Program-made: the position numbers and the translations under genes | The notes under the pieces: generated by a model | What the model was told of the DNA's origin: nothing | The model's database searches: none | What the model saw: the letters and a program-made list of their open reading frames with translations, nothing else | From: JBCBKU01 sp965267475 | GTDB taxonomy: Bacteria; Pseudomonadota; Alphaproteobacteria; Rhodobacterales; Rhodobacteraceae | Direction of reading: 5' to 3' | DNA length: 64,000 bases | NCBI GenBank assembly: GCA_965267475.1 | Contig: OZ254079.1 | Coordinates: 2,728,001 to 2,792,000 of the forward strand | Shown: piece by piece, positions 45,325 through 54,562 of the stretch | Position numbering within the stretch: the stretch's first letter is position 1 | Layout of the letters: every line of letters starts with the position of its first letter

Positions 45325-45891
45325 ATGGCTGACTTCCCCATCCACACGCTTGAAACCGCCCCTGAAGCATCGAAACCCTTTTTGGAAAAATCCCAGGCCG
45401 CGTTCGGTCGCATTCCTGGACTGCATGCCACGATGGCCGAGGCACCTGCCCTGCTCGAAGGGTACCAAGTGCTCCATAAGCTCTTTGCCGAGAACACAAG
45501 CTTCGACAAAGATGAACTTACGGTGGTCTGGCAGACGATCAACGTCGAACATGAATGCCACTACTGTGTTCCGGCCCATACCGGCATAGCCAAGATGATG
45601 GGCGTCGATGATGCGATCAGCGAGGCGCTTCGGAACGAAACCCCCTTGCCCACGCCGCGACTTGAAGCGCTGCGGACGTTCACGCTGATCCTCGTGCGGA
45701 ACCGCGGATTTGCGTCTGAAGCAGATGTCCAAACCTTCCTGGATGCTGGTTTCACCAAGCAACAGATCCTCGAGATCGTGCTGGGTATCTCGCAAAAGGT
45801 CATGTCGAATTACACCAATCACCTGGCCCGGACACCCGTCGATCAAGTGATGCAGAAGTTCCTCTGGGAAAAGGCAGACAAAGCCGCCTGA
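45325..45891 (+). CDS. Carboxymuconolactone decarboxylase / AhpD-like protein
   Basis: A 188-residue protein from ATG 45325. The core EHECHYCVPAHTGIAKMMG holds the CxxC-His arrangement of AhpD-like alkyl hydroperoxidase proteins, and PLPTPRLEALRTFTLILV follows. Many such proteins are redox or peroxide-defence enzymes rather than decarboxylases. It is divergent from a TetR gene and under three matching operator sites, so it probably responds to the TetR ligand. Confidence 0.88.
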   Translation: MADFPIHTLETAPEASKPFLEKSQAAFGRIPGLHATMAEAPALLEGYQVLHKLFAENTSFDKDELTVVWQTINVEHECHYCVPAHTGIAKMMGVDDAISEALRNETPLPTPRLEALRTFTLILVRNRGFASEADVQTFLDAGFTKQQILEIVLGISQKVMSNYTNHLARTPVDQVMQKFLWEKADKAA

Positions 45892-45950
45892 CCCCGCCGC
45901 GCGGCCCCGTCCGGCGCAAACCGGGCGGGCCATTTCGGCGCTGCGGTGGC

Positions 45951-45995
45951 CGGAAATCGACACGATTTCCGTAACGATTTCCGTGTCGGAAATCG
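45951..45995. repeat. Paired inverted repeats upstream of serS
   Basis: Two perfect 9-bp hairpins, CGGAAATCG-ACA-CGATTTCCG (45951-45971) and CGATTTCCG-TGT-CGGAAATCG (45975-45995), separated by TAA. The four half-sites lie in the order A-B-B-A, where B is the reverse complement of A, so several alternative foldings are possible. There is no T-run. It is 60 bases after the AhpD-like gene and about 97 before serS. Confidence 0.8.
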
Positions 45996-46091
45996 GGCCC
46001 GCCCGAAGACAACCGGACCTCTCTTTCCTCGGGGCAGGTTTTGCGCCATAGAGCGCGGCACCGGAACCCATGTGATCCAAGGAGAGGACCG

Positions 46092-47384
46092 ATGCACGAC
46101 ATTCGCGCCATCCGCGAGAACCCTGCCGCATTCGACGCCCAAATGGCGCGCCGCGGGATCTCGGGCGCGTCGTCAGAGATCCTGTCCATAGACGAAGCCC
46201 GCCGTTCCAAGATCACGGCCGCCGAGGCCGCCCTGGCCGATCGCAACGCCGCATCCAAAGAGGTTGGCGCGGCCAAGGCCAAGGGCGACGAAGCCGAGTT
46301 CGAGCGTCTTCGGGCGCTGGTGGCGGACAAGAAGGCCGAAATCGCCCAATTGGAAGAGGATGCGAAAGCAGAAGACGCACGCTTGACCGAGGCGCTGATG
46401 GCGCTGCCCAACGCGCCCCATGACGATATTCCGGACGGCGAGGATGAAGACGACAATGTCGAAATCCACCGCTGGGGTGAGATGCCGACCTTCTCGTTCG
46501 ATCCGAAAGAGCATTACGAGCTGGCTGCCGTTCAGGACGGCATGGACTTTGAGACAGCCGCAAAGCTTTCGGGTTCGCGTTTCGTGTTGCTTTCGGGCGC
46601 GGTCGCGCGGCTGCACCGCGCGCTCGCCCAGTTCATGCTGGACGTGCACACGACAGATAATGGCCTGGCTGAAGTCATCCCACCCGTGCTCGTGCGGGAC
46701 GACGCGATGCTGGGCACGGGGCAGCTGCCCAAATTTGCCGAAGACAGCTATCGGACGGAAAACGGATGGTGGCTGGTGCCCACGGCGGAGGTACCGCTGA
46801 CCAACATCGTCGCGGGGCACATCCTTTCGGAAAGCTATCTGCCGCGCCGCTATACGGCGCACACGAATTGCTTCCGGTCTGAGGCCGGATCGGCCGGCAA
46901 GGACACCGCAGGCATGTTGCGGCAACACCAGTTCGAGAAGGTCGAAATGGTGTCGGTCACCCATCCCGAGAAATCGCGCGAGGAACTCGACCGGATGACC
47001 CGCTGTGCCGAAGATATCCTGGAACGTCTGGGCCTGCCATATCGCACGGTTGTCCTTTGTACCGGCGACATGGGCTTCGGCGCGCGCCGGACCCATGACA
47101 TCGAGGTCTGGTTGCCGGGGCAGAACACCTATCGCGAAATCTCGTCCTGTTCGGTCTGTGGCGACTTCCAGGCGCGGCGCATGAATGCGCGCTTCCGGCC
47201 CGACGGGGGCGGAAAGCCCGAGTTTGTGCACACATTGAACGGGTCGGGCCTGGCCGTGGGCCGCACCCTGATCGCGGTTCTGGAAAACGGCCAGCAGGAG
47301 GACGGATCTGTCCACCTGCCCCAGGCTTTGTCGCAATGGATTGGTGGCAAGACCCGGATTACCGCGGAAGGTTCGCTGGAATGA
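46092..47384 (+). CDS. serS: Seryl-tRNA synthetase
   Basis: A 430-residue class II synthetase. It begins MHDIRAIRENPAAFDAQMARRG, has the N-terminal helical arm, motif 2 FRSEAGSAG and motif 3 GLAVGRTLIAVLENGQ. ATG 46092 has AAGGAGAGG upstream. Its stop overlaps the NUDIX gene start (ATGA). In relatives serS is next to the yajC-sec run; here a TetR/AhpD-like pair lies between. Confidence 0.97.
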   Translation: MHDIRAIRENPAAFDAQMARRGISGASSEILSIDEARRSKITAAEAALADRNAASKEVGAAKAKGDEAEFERLRALVADKKAEIAQLEEDAKAEDARLTEALMALPNAPHDDIPDGEDEDDNVEIHRWGEMPTFSFDPKEHYELAAVQDGMDFETAAKLSGSRFVLLSGAVARLHRALAQFMLDVHTTDNGLAEVIPPVLVRDDAMLGTGQLPKFAEDSYRTENGWWLVPTAEVPLTNIVAGHILSESYLPRRYTAHTNCFRSEAGSAGKDTAGMLRQHQFEKVEMVSVTHPEKSREELDRMTRCAEDILERLGLPYRTVVLCTGDMGFGARRTHDIEVWLPGQNTYREISSCSVCGDFQARRMNARFRPDGGGKPEFVHTLNGSGLAVGRTLIAVLENGQQEDGSVHLPQALSQWIGGKTRITAEGSLE

Positions 47385-47944
47385 CACCGGATCTGCGCGC
47401 AAGGATCGACAGGACCTTGCGCGCGATCCCCCCTGGCGATCCAAAGGAAGAAGCGGCCCGGCAGGCCACTGCGGCCCTATTGGCTGCGGGTGCCGACCTG
47501 GTCCGTGGCACCGCGCGGCCGGACCGGCCCGACCCGCATATTGTGGCTTATACCATCGTTGTCGACGGGCCCGACGTCATGCTGGGGCATCACAAGAAAT
47601 CCGGGCGGTGGTTGCCGCCCGGGGGCCATGTGGATCCGGACGAACATCCGACCGAGACCGCGACGCGGGAAATCATCGAGGAACTTGGCGAGGCCCTGCC
47701 TCTGATCACACCGGATCCGATCTTTGTGACGCTTGAACATACCGTGGGTGCGAACCCCCATCAGGATCTGACCTTCTGGTATCTGTTCCAGGGCGACAAA
47801 ACCCGAACTTATGCCTGGGACAAGGCCGAGTTTCATGATCTCGGCTGGTTTCCCGCCACAGCGCTCCCAGGGAACAGCGAACCGCAATTGCTGCGGTTTC
47901 TGAAGAAACTTGCCAAGCTGGGGATCACAGCCAGCCCTGCCTGA
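47381..47944 (+). CDS. NUDIX hydrolase
   Basis: A 187-residue protein with a complete NUDIX box: G-x5-E-x7-REIIEELGE in GGHVDPDEHPTETATREIIEEL (the helix and loop that bind metal and diphosphate). It cleaves nucleoside diphosphates linked to another moiety; the substrate cannot be read. It is translationally coupled to serS, with a four-base overlap. Confidence 0.9.
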   Translation: MTPDLRARIDRTLRAIPPGDPKEEAARQATAALLAAGADLVRGTARPDRPDPHIVAYTIVVDGPDVMLGHHKKSGRWLPPGGHVDPDEHPTETATREIIEELGEALPLITPDPIFVTLEHTVGANPHQDLTFWYLFQGDKTRTYAWDKAEFHDLGWFPATALPGNSEPQLLRFLKKLAKLGITASPA

Positions 47945-47945
47945 C

Positions 47946-49115
47946 TTAAGCGAACCGGGTCGCGTGCTTTTCGCGAAGTTCGGCGACCTTGAAGCCATCC
48001 AGTAAGTATTTCTGCAAGCTTGCCGGACGGTACCCGGGTTCCGCAACCAAACGCAGCTCTGACATTTCGTGCAACAGGTCACCCTCGGTCGGGCCCGGAC
48101 CCCGTCGCCGCCAGCGAAGCGCGCCCGTCACGTCGATCCCGGAACTGTCATTGTGCAGCGGCCCGGCAAAATCGTCGGGCTTGGACTGCAACACGTCAGG
48201 GATTGGGACGTCGAGACCTTTGGATGCCGCGCCTGCAACGATCCAGTCCATGACTGAATTGCTGATCCGTCGGTCCGTCCCACTGCCACCGATCTTTCCA
48301 TGAGAGCCGGGGAACCAAAGCTGCTGAAACGGCGCGTCGCTTGGCGCGAAAGTCCCTGCCTTGTCGTTCAACTCGCCGACGTTGGCCCATTGGGTCGGGC
48401 GATAAAGAACGCGCGTTTCATCCAGCCCAATGGCATGCCGCGCCGCCTGAACAGAACTGGACAATTCGTGGTCATGGAAACCATGGCCCCCGGGAACCAA
48501 CCGGAACTGCCCCAAGATGCCCCCGACCCCATGTGCGCCGACCGTGTCAAAAACACCGACATATGAGATGTTTAGCTGTTCGCCCGGCGCGATCCCCTGT
48601 TCGATGCGCCAAGCCTTTTCGGCGTCATTCGTATAGACCGATGGCGAGATGCGGGCCCGGAATTCATGGCTTTCAACGCTTCTCGGGTGGGTAATATCGG
48701 CACGGCTGCGGTACCAGGACAAGGCCTCATCCAGATCGGATGCCTGGGACGGTACAGCCGCTGCCCGAAGAAGGCCTGCAAGGGACCTTGCGGTATAGGC
48801 CCCACGCGAAAACCCGAAGATGAAGATCTCATCACCCGGCTCGTGGTTTGCGAAAATGAAAGCGTAACAGGACGCAATATCGTGGGTCAGCCCGCGGCCA
48901 AGGGCGCCACCGATCAAGGCATCAGCCTTCTTGCGAAACCCTTTCAGCCCTTCGTTCACACCGACGCCGGGCTCGTAATGGGCGATCTGGGCCACGCCGT
49001 CAGACGCTGTTTGATGCGCCTTAACGACTTCAAACAGGCGCGCGACGCTTGTGTCGTTGTCGGTGCGATCCTTGTTGTTCCAGGTGCCGTCGCAAAAAAT
49101 GGCAATACGCTTCAT
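47946..49115 (-). CDS. DUF2235 domain protein (Tle1-like alpha/beta hydrolase)
   Basis: A 389-residue protein with the DUF2235 N-terminus IAIFCDGTWNNKD and the nucleophile motif GFSRG (S103) in IFIFGFSRGAYTAR. This family includes type VI secretion phospholipase effectors of the Tle1 group. There is no signal peptide and no T6SS gene in the window, so a cytoplasmic hydrolase or an orphan effector are both possible. It converges with the NUDIX gene with one base between. Confidence 0.85.
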   Translation of the reverse strand: MKRIAIFCDGTWNNKDRTDNDTSVARLFEVVKAHQTASDGVAQIAHYEPGVGVNEGLKGFRKKADALIGGALGRGLTHDIASCYAFIFANHEPGDEIFIFGFSRGAYTARSLAGLLRAAAVPSQASDLDEALSWYRSRADITHPRSVESHEFRARISPSVYTNDAEKAWRIEQGIAPGEQLNISYVGVFDTVGAHGVGGILGQFRLVPGGHGFHDHELSSSVQAARHAIGLDETRVLYRPTQWANVGELNDKAGTFAPSDAPFQQLWFPGSHGKIGGSGTDRRISNSVMDWIVAGAASKGLDVPIPDVLQSKPDDFAGPLHNDSSGIDVTGALRWRRRGPGPTEGDLLHEMSELRLVAEPGYRPASLQKYLLDGFKVAELREKHATRFA

Positions 49116-49170
49116 AAGAAATCCTCACGTCATCAAATAAGGATAGCCTGCCGCGCCGGGTCAGCACCCG

Positions 49171-50595
49171 TCAACTCTGGCGTTTGCCGCTGATGTGTTT
49201 GCGCAGTTTCGACGGGCCCGGTGCTTTCTTGTTCTTATAGGGGTTCTTGTCCGCGCGGCTGCGGAAGGTCAGCCGGATTGGCGTGCCCGGCATGTCGAAA
49301 TCCTCGCGCAGCGCGTTGATCAGATACCGGGCATAGCTTGCGGGTAGTTTGTCGGCAAAGGACGACATGATGACGAATCCCGGGGGCCTTGTCTTGGCTT
49401 GGGTCGCGTATCGAAGTTTGATCCGCCGCCCACCCGGGGCTGGCGGCGGATGGGCGGCCACAACCTCGGCCAACCAGCGGTTCAACTCGGACGTGGGCAC
49501 TCGGCGGTTCCAGACTTCATGCGCGCGGAAGACCGCGTCGCGCAACCGGTCAAGCCCCTTCCCGGTCTTCGCCGAAATCGTCACCAGGGGCGCGCCGCGA
49601 AGTTGCGGCAAAAGGCGCGCAAAGGCTTCGCGCAACTCGGCCAGCTTCGCCTGTTTTGCAGGCTCGAGGTCCCATTTGTTCACAGCGACAACCACTGCGC
49701 GGCCTTCGCGCTCCGCCAGATCGGCGATCCGCAGATCCTGGCTTTCAAACGGGATATCGGCATCAAGCAACACCACGACGACTTCGGCGAACTGCACCGC
49801 CCGCAACCCATCGGCGACCGACAGTTTCTCAAGCTTTTCCTGAACCTTGGCCTTCTTCCGCATGCCAGCGGTGTCCCAGATCCGGACATCGCGCCCGCCC
49901 CAATCGAACCCAACCGAGATCGCATCCCGCGTTATGCCCGCCTCGGGCCCGGTCAACATCCGATCTTCGCCTAAAAGCGCGTTGACCAATGTCGATTTGC
50001 CCGCGTTCGGACGTCCGATGACGGCGATCTGCAATGGCCGTGCCTCGGGCTCTTCCCCCACGTCCAGCCCGGTTTCCGGGGCGTGGTCCGCCTGTGCAAC
50101 CTCGGCCGAAAGCGGTTCCAGCGCCATCAGAAGATCGCCCATCCCCTCACCATGCTCGGCCGAGATCGGGATCGGATCGCCAAGACCGAGCGCATAGGCC
50201 TCGATCAGCCCGGCCTCGCCCGCGCGGCCTTCGGACTTGTTGGTGGCCAGCACCACGGTCGCCCCGGCCTTGCGCAAGACATCGGCGATCACCTGATCGT
50301 CCGGCAAAATCCCTGCGCGGGCATCGACCAAAAACAGACAGATATCAGCCATCGCAACCGCGCGTTCGGTCAGGGCACGCATCCGACCGGGCAGGGTTTC
50401 GTCGCCCGCATCCTCAAAACCCGCAGTATCGATCACGGTGAACCGCAGATCGCCCAGCCGTCCTTCGCCTTCGCGCAAATCGCGCGTCACGCCCGGCTGG
50501 TCGTCAACCAGTGCAAGCTTCCGCCCGACCAGGCGATTGAACAGGGTCGACTTGCCCACATTGGGCCGTCCGACGATGGCGAGGGTGAAACTCAT
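49171..50595 (-). CDS. der: GTPase Der (EngA)
   Basis: A 474-residue double GTPase needed for 50S ribosome assembly. It has two G domains (GRPNVGKSTLFNRLVG and GRPNAGKSTLVNALLG), DTAGF and DTAGM, two NKxD motifs (NKSE and NKWD), and a C-terminal KH-like domain. ATG 50595 (MSFTLAIVGRPNVG) fits the family; an upstream start adds unrelated residues. Confidence 0.96.
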   Translation of the reverse strand: MSFTLAIVGRPNVGKSTLFNRLVGRKLALVDDQPGVTRDLREGEGRLGDLRFTVIDTAGFEDAGDETLPGRMRALTERAVAMADICLFLVDARAGILPDDQVIADVLRKAGATVVLATNKSEGRAGEAGLIEAYALGLGDPIPISAEHGEGMGDLLMALEPLSAEVAQADHAPETGLDVGEEPEARPLQIAVIGRPNAGKSTLVNALLGEDRMLTGPEAGITRDAISVGFDWGGRDVRIWDTAGMRKKAKVQEKLEKLSVADGLRAVQFAEVVVVLLDADIPFESQDLRIADLAEREGRAVVVAVNKWDLEPAKQAKLAELREAFARLLPQLRGAPLVTISAKTGKGLDRLRDAVFRAHEVWNRRVPTSELNRWLAEVVAAHPPPAPGGRRIKLRYATQAKTRPPGFVIMSSFADKLPASYARYLINALREDFDMPGTPIRLTFRSRADKNPYKNKKAPGPSKLRKHISGKRQS

Positions 50596-50641
50596 GCGCT
50601 CCGGTCCATTCCAGAAGCCGGGCATCTACCGCATGGCGCGC

Positions 50642-51976
50642 TCAGCGAAAAGCCACAATATTTCCCGAGCCATTCAGGACATAAAGCGTGCCACCGGCCA
50701 CCACCGGATTGGACGCGGCCCCGCCCTGCAAAGGCAATGCCGCCAAGGGCGCCCCCGTTTCGGGATCGAAAAAGCGTATCTGATTATCATTGGACGCGAT
50801 GACCAGTCGCCCCCCGGCCAGTACCGGCCCGTAGTGTGCGAAGATTTCTTGCCGCCGCCGCGGACGGTCGCGCGTGAAAAACGGCAGCTCGACGCCCCAA
50901 ATCTTGTCGCCGGTTTCAGCGTCAAGACGCAGTAATTCGTTCCGATCCGACACCAGGAACACCGAACCTCCGGCCACCCAAAGCGGGCCCTGCGCCCCTT
51001 CCTCGGCGGTCCAGACCCTGTCGCCCGAAGACGCGTCCAGCGCAACGGTCCGCCCAGAGGCATTCGCGGCATAGACGCGGTCGCCGATGATCACCGGATC
51101 GCCCGTGACGTCGCGGATCTGGTTGAAGACACGGCCCGGACGGCTGCCCAGGATCGACGCGTCCCAAAGTCTGAGCCCGCCCTGTCTGAAAACCCCAACC
51201 AATTCGCCCGAGGCCAGTGGGAAGACCGCGATCCGCCCGTCTACTGCAGGGGCAGCTCCACCAGCGACCCCCGAGATATTGGCCCGGCCGTCAATCTGCC
51301 ACCGGACGCGCCCGGTATCGGCGTCAAGCGCCCAGCCGCGACTGTCCCGTCCCGTCACATAAACAATGCCGTCCCGCACCGTCGGGGCGATGCCGCCGAC
51401 GGCATCCAGGCGCTGAACCCAGAGTTCTTCCCCGGTCTCGGCACTCAACGCATGAAGCCGGCCGAACGCGGTTGAGACGAAAAGGACGCCGTTCTCGACA
51501 GCCAGACCACCCCCCGATGCGTCATCCTGTCTGTCGCTGGCGGGTGTCAGATCGCGACTCCAAAGCCTTTCACCGCCGGTTGATGTTGAGGTGACCTGGG
51601 CGCGGCTGTCGACGGCAAAGACGCGGCCGTCAGCCACCACCGGATCGCCTTGGATCCGATGTTTGCGTCCATTGCCACGGCCGATATTGGCCGACCAAAT
51701 CTGACTGGGGGCCGCACCGAGGGCGGGATTTGTCAGGTTGTGATCCGCAGTCCCGGCGCGATGCGTCCAATTGGCATTGGCGATCTGAGGTGGTGTCACG
51801 AAAGCGCGGCGCTCGGGCAGCGGGTCCGCGTCCAGACGCACCGTTCCGTCCAGCGGTTCGCCTTCTGTGAACGGCGCCCTTAGATCGACGCGGACGCCTT
51901 CCAAAATCTCTTCCCGCGGACCGCATGCCGTCAGGACAAGTAAACAAATCGCGCCCAAGCGCAGATGTACTGGCAT
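50642..51976 (-). CDS. BamB-like PQQ-repeat outer-membrane lipoprotein
   Basis: A 444-residue lipoprotein: the signal peptide ends LLVLTACGP (lipobox LTAC). The rest is a beta-propeller of PQQ-like repeats (for example LHALSAETGEELWVQ and WALDADTGRVRWQ), as in BamB, the scaffold of the BAM outer-membrane protein assembly complex. ATG 51976 gives the lipobox its normal position. It lies between a YfgM-like gene and der, the same order as yfgM-bamB-der in E. coli. Confidence 0.88.
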   Translation of the reverse strand: MPVHLRLGAICLLVLTACGPREEILEGVRVDLRAPFTEGEPLDGTVRLDADPLPERRAFVTPPQIANANWTHRAGTADHNLTNPALGAAPSQIWSANIGRGNGRKHRIQGDPVVADGRVFAVDSRAQVTSTSTGGERLWSRDLTPASDRQDDASGGGLAVENGVLFVSTAFGRLHALSAETGEELWVQRLDAVGGIAPTVRDGIVYVTGRDSRGWALDADTGRVRWQIDGRANISGVAGGAAPAVDGRIAVFPLASGELVGVFRQGGLRLWDASILGSRPGRVFNQIRDVTGDPVIIGDRVYAANASGRTVALDASSGDRVWTAEEGAQGPLWVAGGSVFLVSDRNELLRLDAETGDKIWGVELPFFTRDRPRRRQEIFAHYGPVLAGGRLVIASNDNQIRFFDPETGAPLAALPLQGGAASNPVVAGGTLYVLNGSGNIVAFR

Positions 51977-52013
51977 GATCACATGCGCCCCCTGTGCCGA
52001 ACGACCAAAACGC

Positions 52014-52667
52014 CTATCCCGCGTCCTGTTCGCCCCCCAGCGCCACAATCAACTCTGTGGCGCGTCGGCGCAAGCCCTCGCTCGCCTGAACATCGGCGGC
52101 AATCTGCGCCAGAAGCTCGCGCGCACGGCCATTGTCGCCGCGCTCGATCTCGGCCATGGCAATCAGCTCTTGCGCCAAAAGCGCATACGGCGCGCCAGGC
52201 AAGCTGATCGGTTCCAGTGCGGCAATCCGGTCTTCCGGCGGCACCTCGCCCGAGCCCAGCATGGCCGATTTCAGGATGGCCAAATCGCGAAAGGCGGGCG
52301 GCAAGTTTGGGCTGAGCGCCAGTTCGTCGAGTGCGGCGCGCGACGCGGCGCGATCTTCGGGTTCCTCGGTGGCGATCGCCGACAAAAGCCCCAGAATGGC
52401 CTGCGCTTCAGGCGTGGCATCGGCCGGCTGAATACCGGCAACGGCGGCGGTCACATCGTCGGACTGCAATCCCGCCAGGATCTGATCCCCAAGCGCTTGC
52501 GCCTTGGCTTGCCGCTGCGCCTTTTGCCATTCAAAAAAGGCGGCCCCGCCAACAAGCAAAACCACCAGAGTCGCTGCAATCCAGCCATACCTCCGCAAAA
52601 GCCCGTAAAGGCGATCGCGCCTTACCTCGTCTGAGACTTCCTGAATGAAGCTGTCTTCGTTCGACAC
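52014..52667 (-). CDS. YfgM-like membrane protein with TPR-like domain
   Basis: A 217-residue protein from GTG 52667, chosen because GGAGG sits eight bases upstream. A short cytoplasmic N-terminus leads to one membrane helix (YGWIAATLVVLLVGGAAFFEW) and an alanine-rich helical periplasmic domain, as in YfgM, a chaperone linked to SecYEG. Its position upstream of bamB and der supports this. Confidence 0.82.
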   Translation of the reverse strand: MSNEDSFIQEVSDEVRRDRLYGLLRRYGWIAATLVVLLVGGAAFFEWQKAQRQAKAQALGDQILAGLQSDDVTAAVAGIQPADATPEAQAILGLLSAIATEEPEDRAASRAALDELALSPNLPPAFRDLAILKSAMLGSGEVPPEDRIAALEPISLPGAPYALLAQELIAMAEIERGDNGRARELLAQIAADVQASEGLRRRATELIVALGGEQDAG

Positions 52668-52903
52668 CGACCGCGCCTCCGTAACTTTGACCGCCCTCTT
52701 ATCCAAAGCGGGCCAGCCTTGCAAAGGGCCCAAGGCTAAATGACGGCGCAACTCTTGAAACGCTCATTCGGAGACCATAATCTGAACAGAATAGTTTAGC
52801 TTGCAAAATGGATCCAATTCAGGTCGGCAAGCGTACTGGATAGAAACAGGGATAGAAGGGATCGCGCCCGGACACATGGCGCCCCTTCAGAGAGCGAGAC
52901 GCG

Positions 52904-54562
52904 ATGCGCATTATCTCGATTCTGACCGCCGTGGTGGTCATGGCGACGCTTTATGCTATTGTTTTTGAACGGGATCGGCTGTTGGCGCTTGCGTCGAATG
53001 GTGCTCCGGCGGAAGACGCCGCAGATACGGCTACGGGGGCCGCGGTCGCGCCTGTCGTGGCACCCGAAGACATTGTGGCGGTCGTGGCCCAGCGCTCGAC
53101 CGCGACGAACGTGGACAGCGCCGTTCTTGTCAGGGGCCGAACCGAAGCCGCCCGTCAGGTGGATGTGCGCGCCGAAACAACCGGCCAGGTCATCAGCGAG
53201 CCCTTGCGTAAGGGATCCAGCGTGGATGCGGGCGCATTGATGTGCCGGATCGATCCGGGCACCCGCAACGTATCACTGGCCGAAGCCAAGGCCCGTCTGG
53301 GCGAAGCGAAATCACGACTGCCCGAAGCCGAGGCACGCTTGGCCGAAGCGGTGGCGGCCCTGCCCGCTGCCGAAGCACGCATTGCCGAGGCGGAAGCACG
53401 CGTTCCGGAAGCGAAGGCCCGACTGGCCGAGGCGGAAGCCAACGTCCCCGCAGTGCAGGCGCTTCTGGCACAAGCCGAGGCCGGCGTTCCGGCGGCAGAG
53501 GCGCAGCTTCTGGAAGCGCGCGCCCGGCTTCCCGAGTCAGAGGCCCGCGTCGTCGAGGCAGAAGCTCGCGTCAGGGAGGCGATGATCAACCTCAATGCGG
53601 CCCAGAAGCTGAGCGAGGACGGCTTCGCCTCAAGCACGCGTCTTGCGAGTTCCGAAGCCGCGACCGAAGCGGCCCGCGCGGGCGTTCAATCCGCAATGTC
53701 GCAGGCCGAAGGCGCGAAAGCGGGTGTGCAGGCCGCACTTTCCGCGCTTGAAGGGGCCCGGGCGAGCGTCGAATCCGCACGCAGCCAGGTCGAAGGCGCC
53801 AAGGCCGCAATCGAATCGGCGAAAAGCCAGGTCCAAGGGGCCTCGGCCGGTGTGATTTCGGCCAAGTCCGGTCTCGAAGGGGCACGCGCAGCGATCACAT
53901 CTGCCGAATCCGGTGTCGAAAGTGCGAAAGCGGGCATCCAATCTGCGGAAACCGCGGTAGCCTCGGCCGAGAAAGAGATCGAACGGCTTGAGATTCACGC
54001 CCCCTTTGCCGGTCTTCTGGAAAGCGACAGCGCCGAACTGGGATCGCTTCTGCAAGCCGGGTCCCTTTGCGCGACTGTTATCCAATTGAACCCCATCAAG
54101 CTTGTGGGCTTCATTCCGGAAACCGAAGTGGACCGCGTCAAAGTTGGCGCTTTGGCCGGCGCGCGACTGGCGTCGGGTCGTGAGGTTTCTGGAAACGTCA
54201 CTTTCCTGAGCCGATCTGCCGACCCCACCACTCGAACGTTCCGTGTTGAAATCGAAGTGGACAATTCGGACCTGTCTATTCGGGATGGCCAGACCGTCGA
54301 GATCGGGATTTCGGCGGATGGTGCGAAAGCTCATCTGATACCGCCTTCGGCCCTGACATTGAATGATGAAGGCACGATCGGGGTGCGGACCATCGATGCC
54401 GAAAGCCGCGCCGCATTCGCGCCGATCACCGTTCTTCGGGACACAAGCCAGGGGATCTGGGTGGGCGGCCTTGAAGAAGAGGTCGCGGTCATCGTGGTCG
54501 GCCAGGAATATGTCACCGACGGTGTGCCGGTCGAGCCCACTTTCCGGGAGGCAAACCAATGA
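52904..54562 (+). CDS. RND efflux adaptor (membrane fusion protein) with very long coiled-coil hairpin
   Basis: A 552-residue periplasmic adaptor. The lipoyl half-sites flank a helical hairpin: residues 124-228 are 15 successive heptads (SLAEAKA, RLGEAKS, RLPEAEA...), the tip lies near 229-259 (QKLSEDGFASSTRLASSEAA), and 260-357 return as 14 heptads (GVQSAMS, QAEGAKA...). HAPFAGLLESDSAELGSLL and the beta-barrel follow. Each helix could be about 15 nm long, far more than in AcrA. Anchored by an N-terminal helix, not a lipobox. Overlaps the permease gene by four bases. No outer-membrane channel gene is nearby. Confidence 0.93.
   Translation: MRIISILTAVVVMATLYAIVFERDRLLALASNGAPAEDAADTATGAAVAPVVAPEDIVAVVAQRSTATNVDSAVLVRGRTEAARQVDVRAETTGQVISEPLRKGSSVDAGALMCRIDPGTRNVSLAEAKARLGEAKSRLPEAEARLAEAVAALPAAEARIAEAEARVPEAKARLAEAEANVPAVQALLAQAEAGVPAAEAQLLEARARLPESEARVVEAEARVREAMINLNAAQKLSEDGFASSTRLASSEAATEAARAGVQSAMSQAEGAKAGVQAALSALEGARASVESARSQVEGAKAAIESAKSQVQGASAGVISAKSGLEGARAAITSAESGVESAKAGIQSAETAVASAEKEIERLEIHAPFAGLLESDSAELGSLLQAGSLCATVIQLNPIKLVGFIPETEVDRVKVGALAGARLASGREVSGNVTFLSRSADPTTRTFRVEIEVDNSDLSIRDGQTVEIGISADGAKAHLIPPSALTLNDEGTIGVRTIDAESRAAFAPITVLRDTSQGIWVGGLEEEVAVIVVGQEYVTDGVPVEPTFREANQ

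Noticed and set aside
53270..54000. Tandem repeat or CRISPR-like array
   Set aside because: The 21-base period encodes heptads of a coiled coil in frame; there are no spacers and the repeats differ at many bases.
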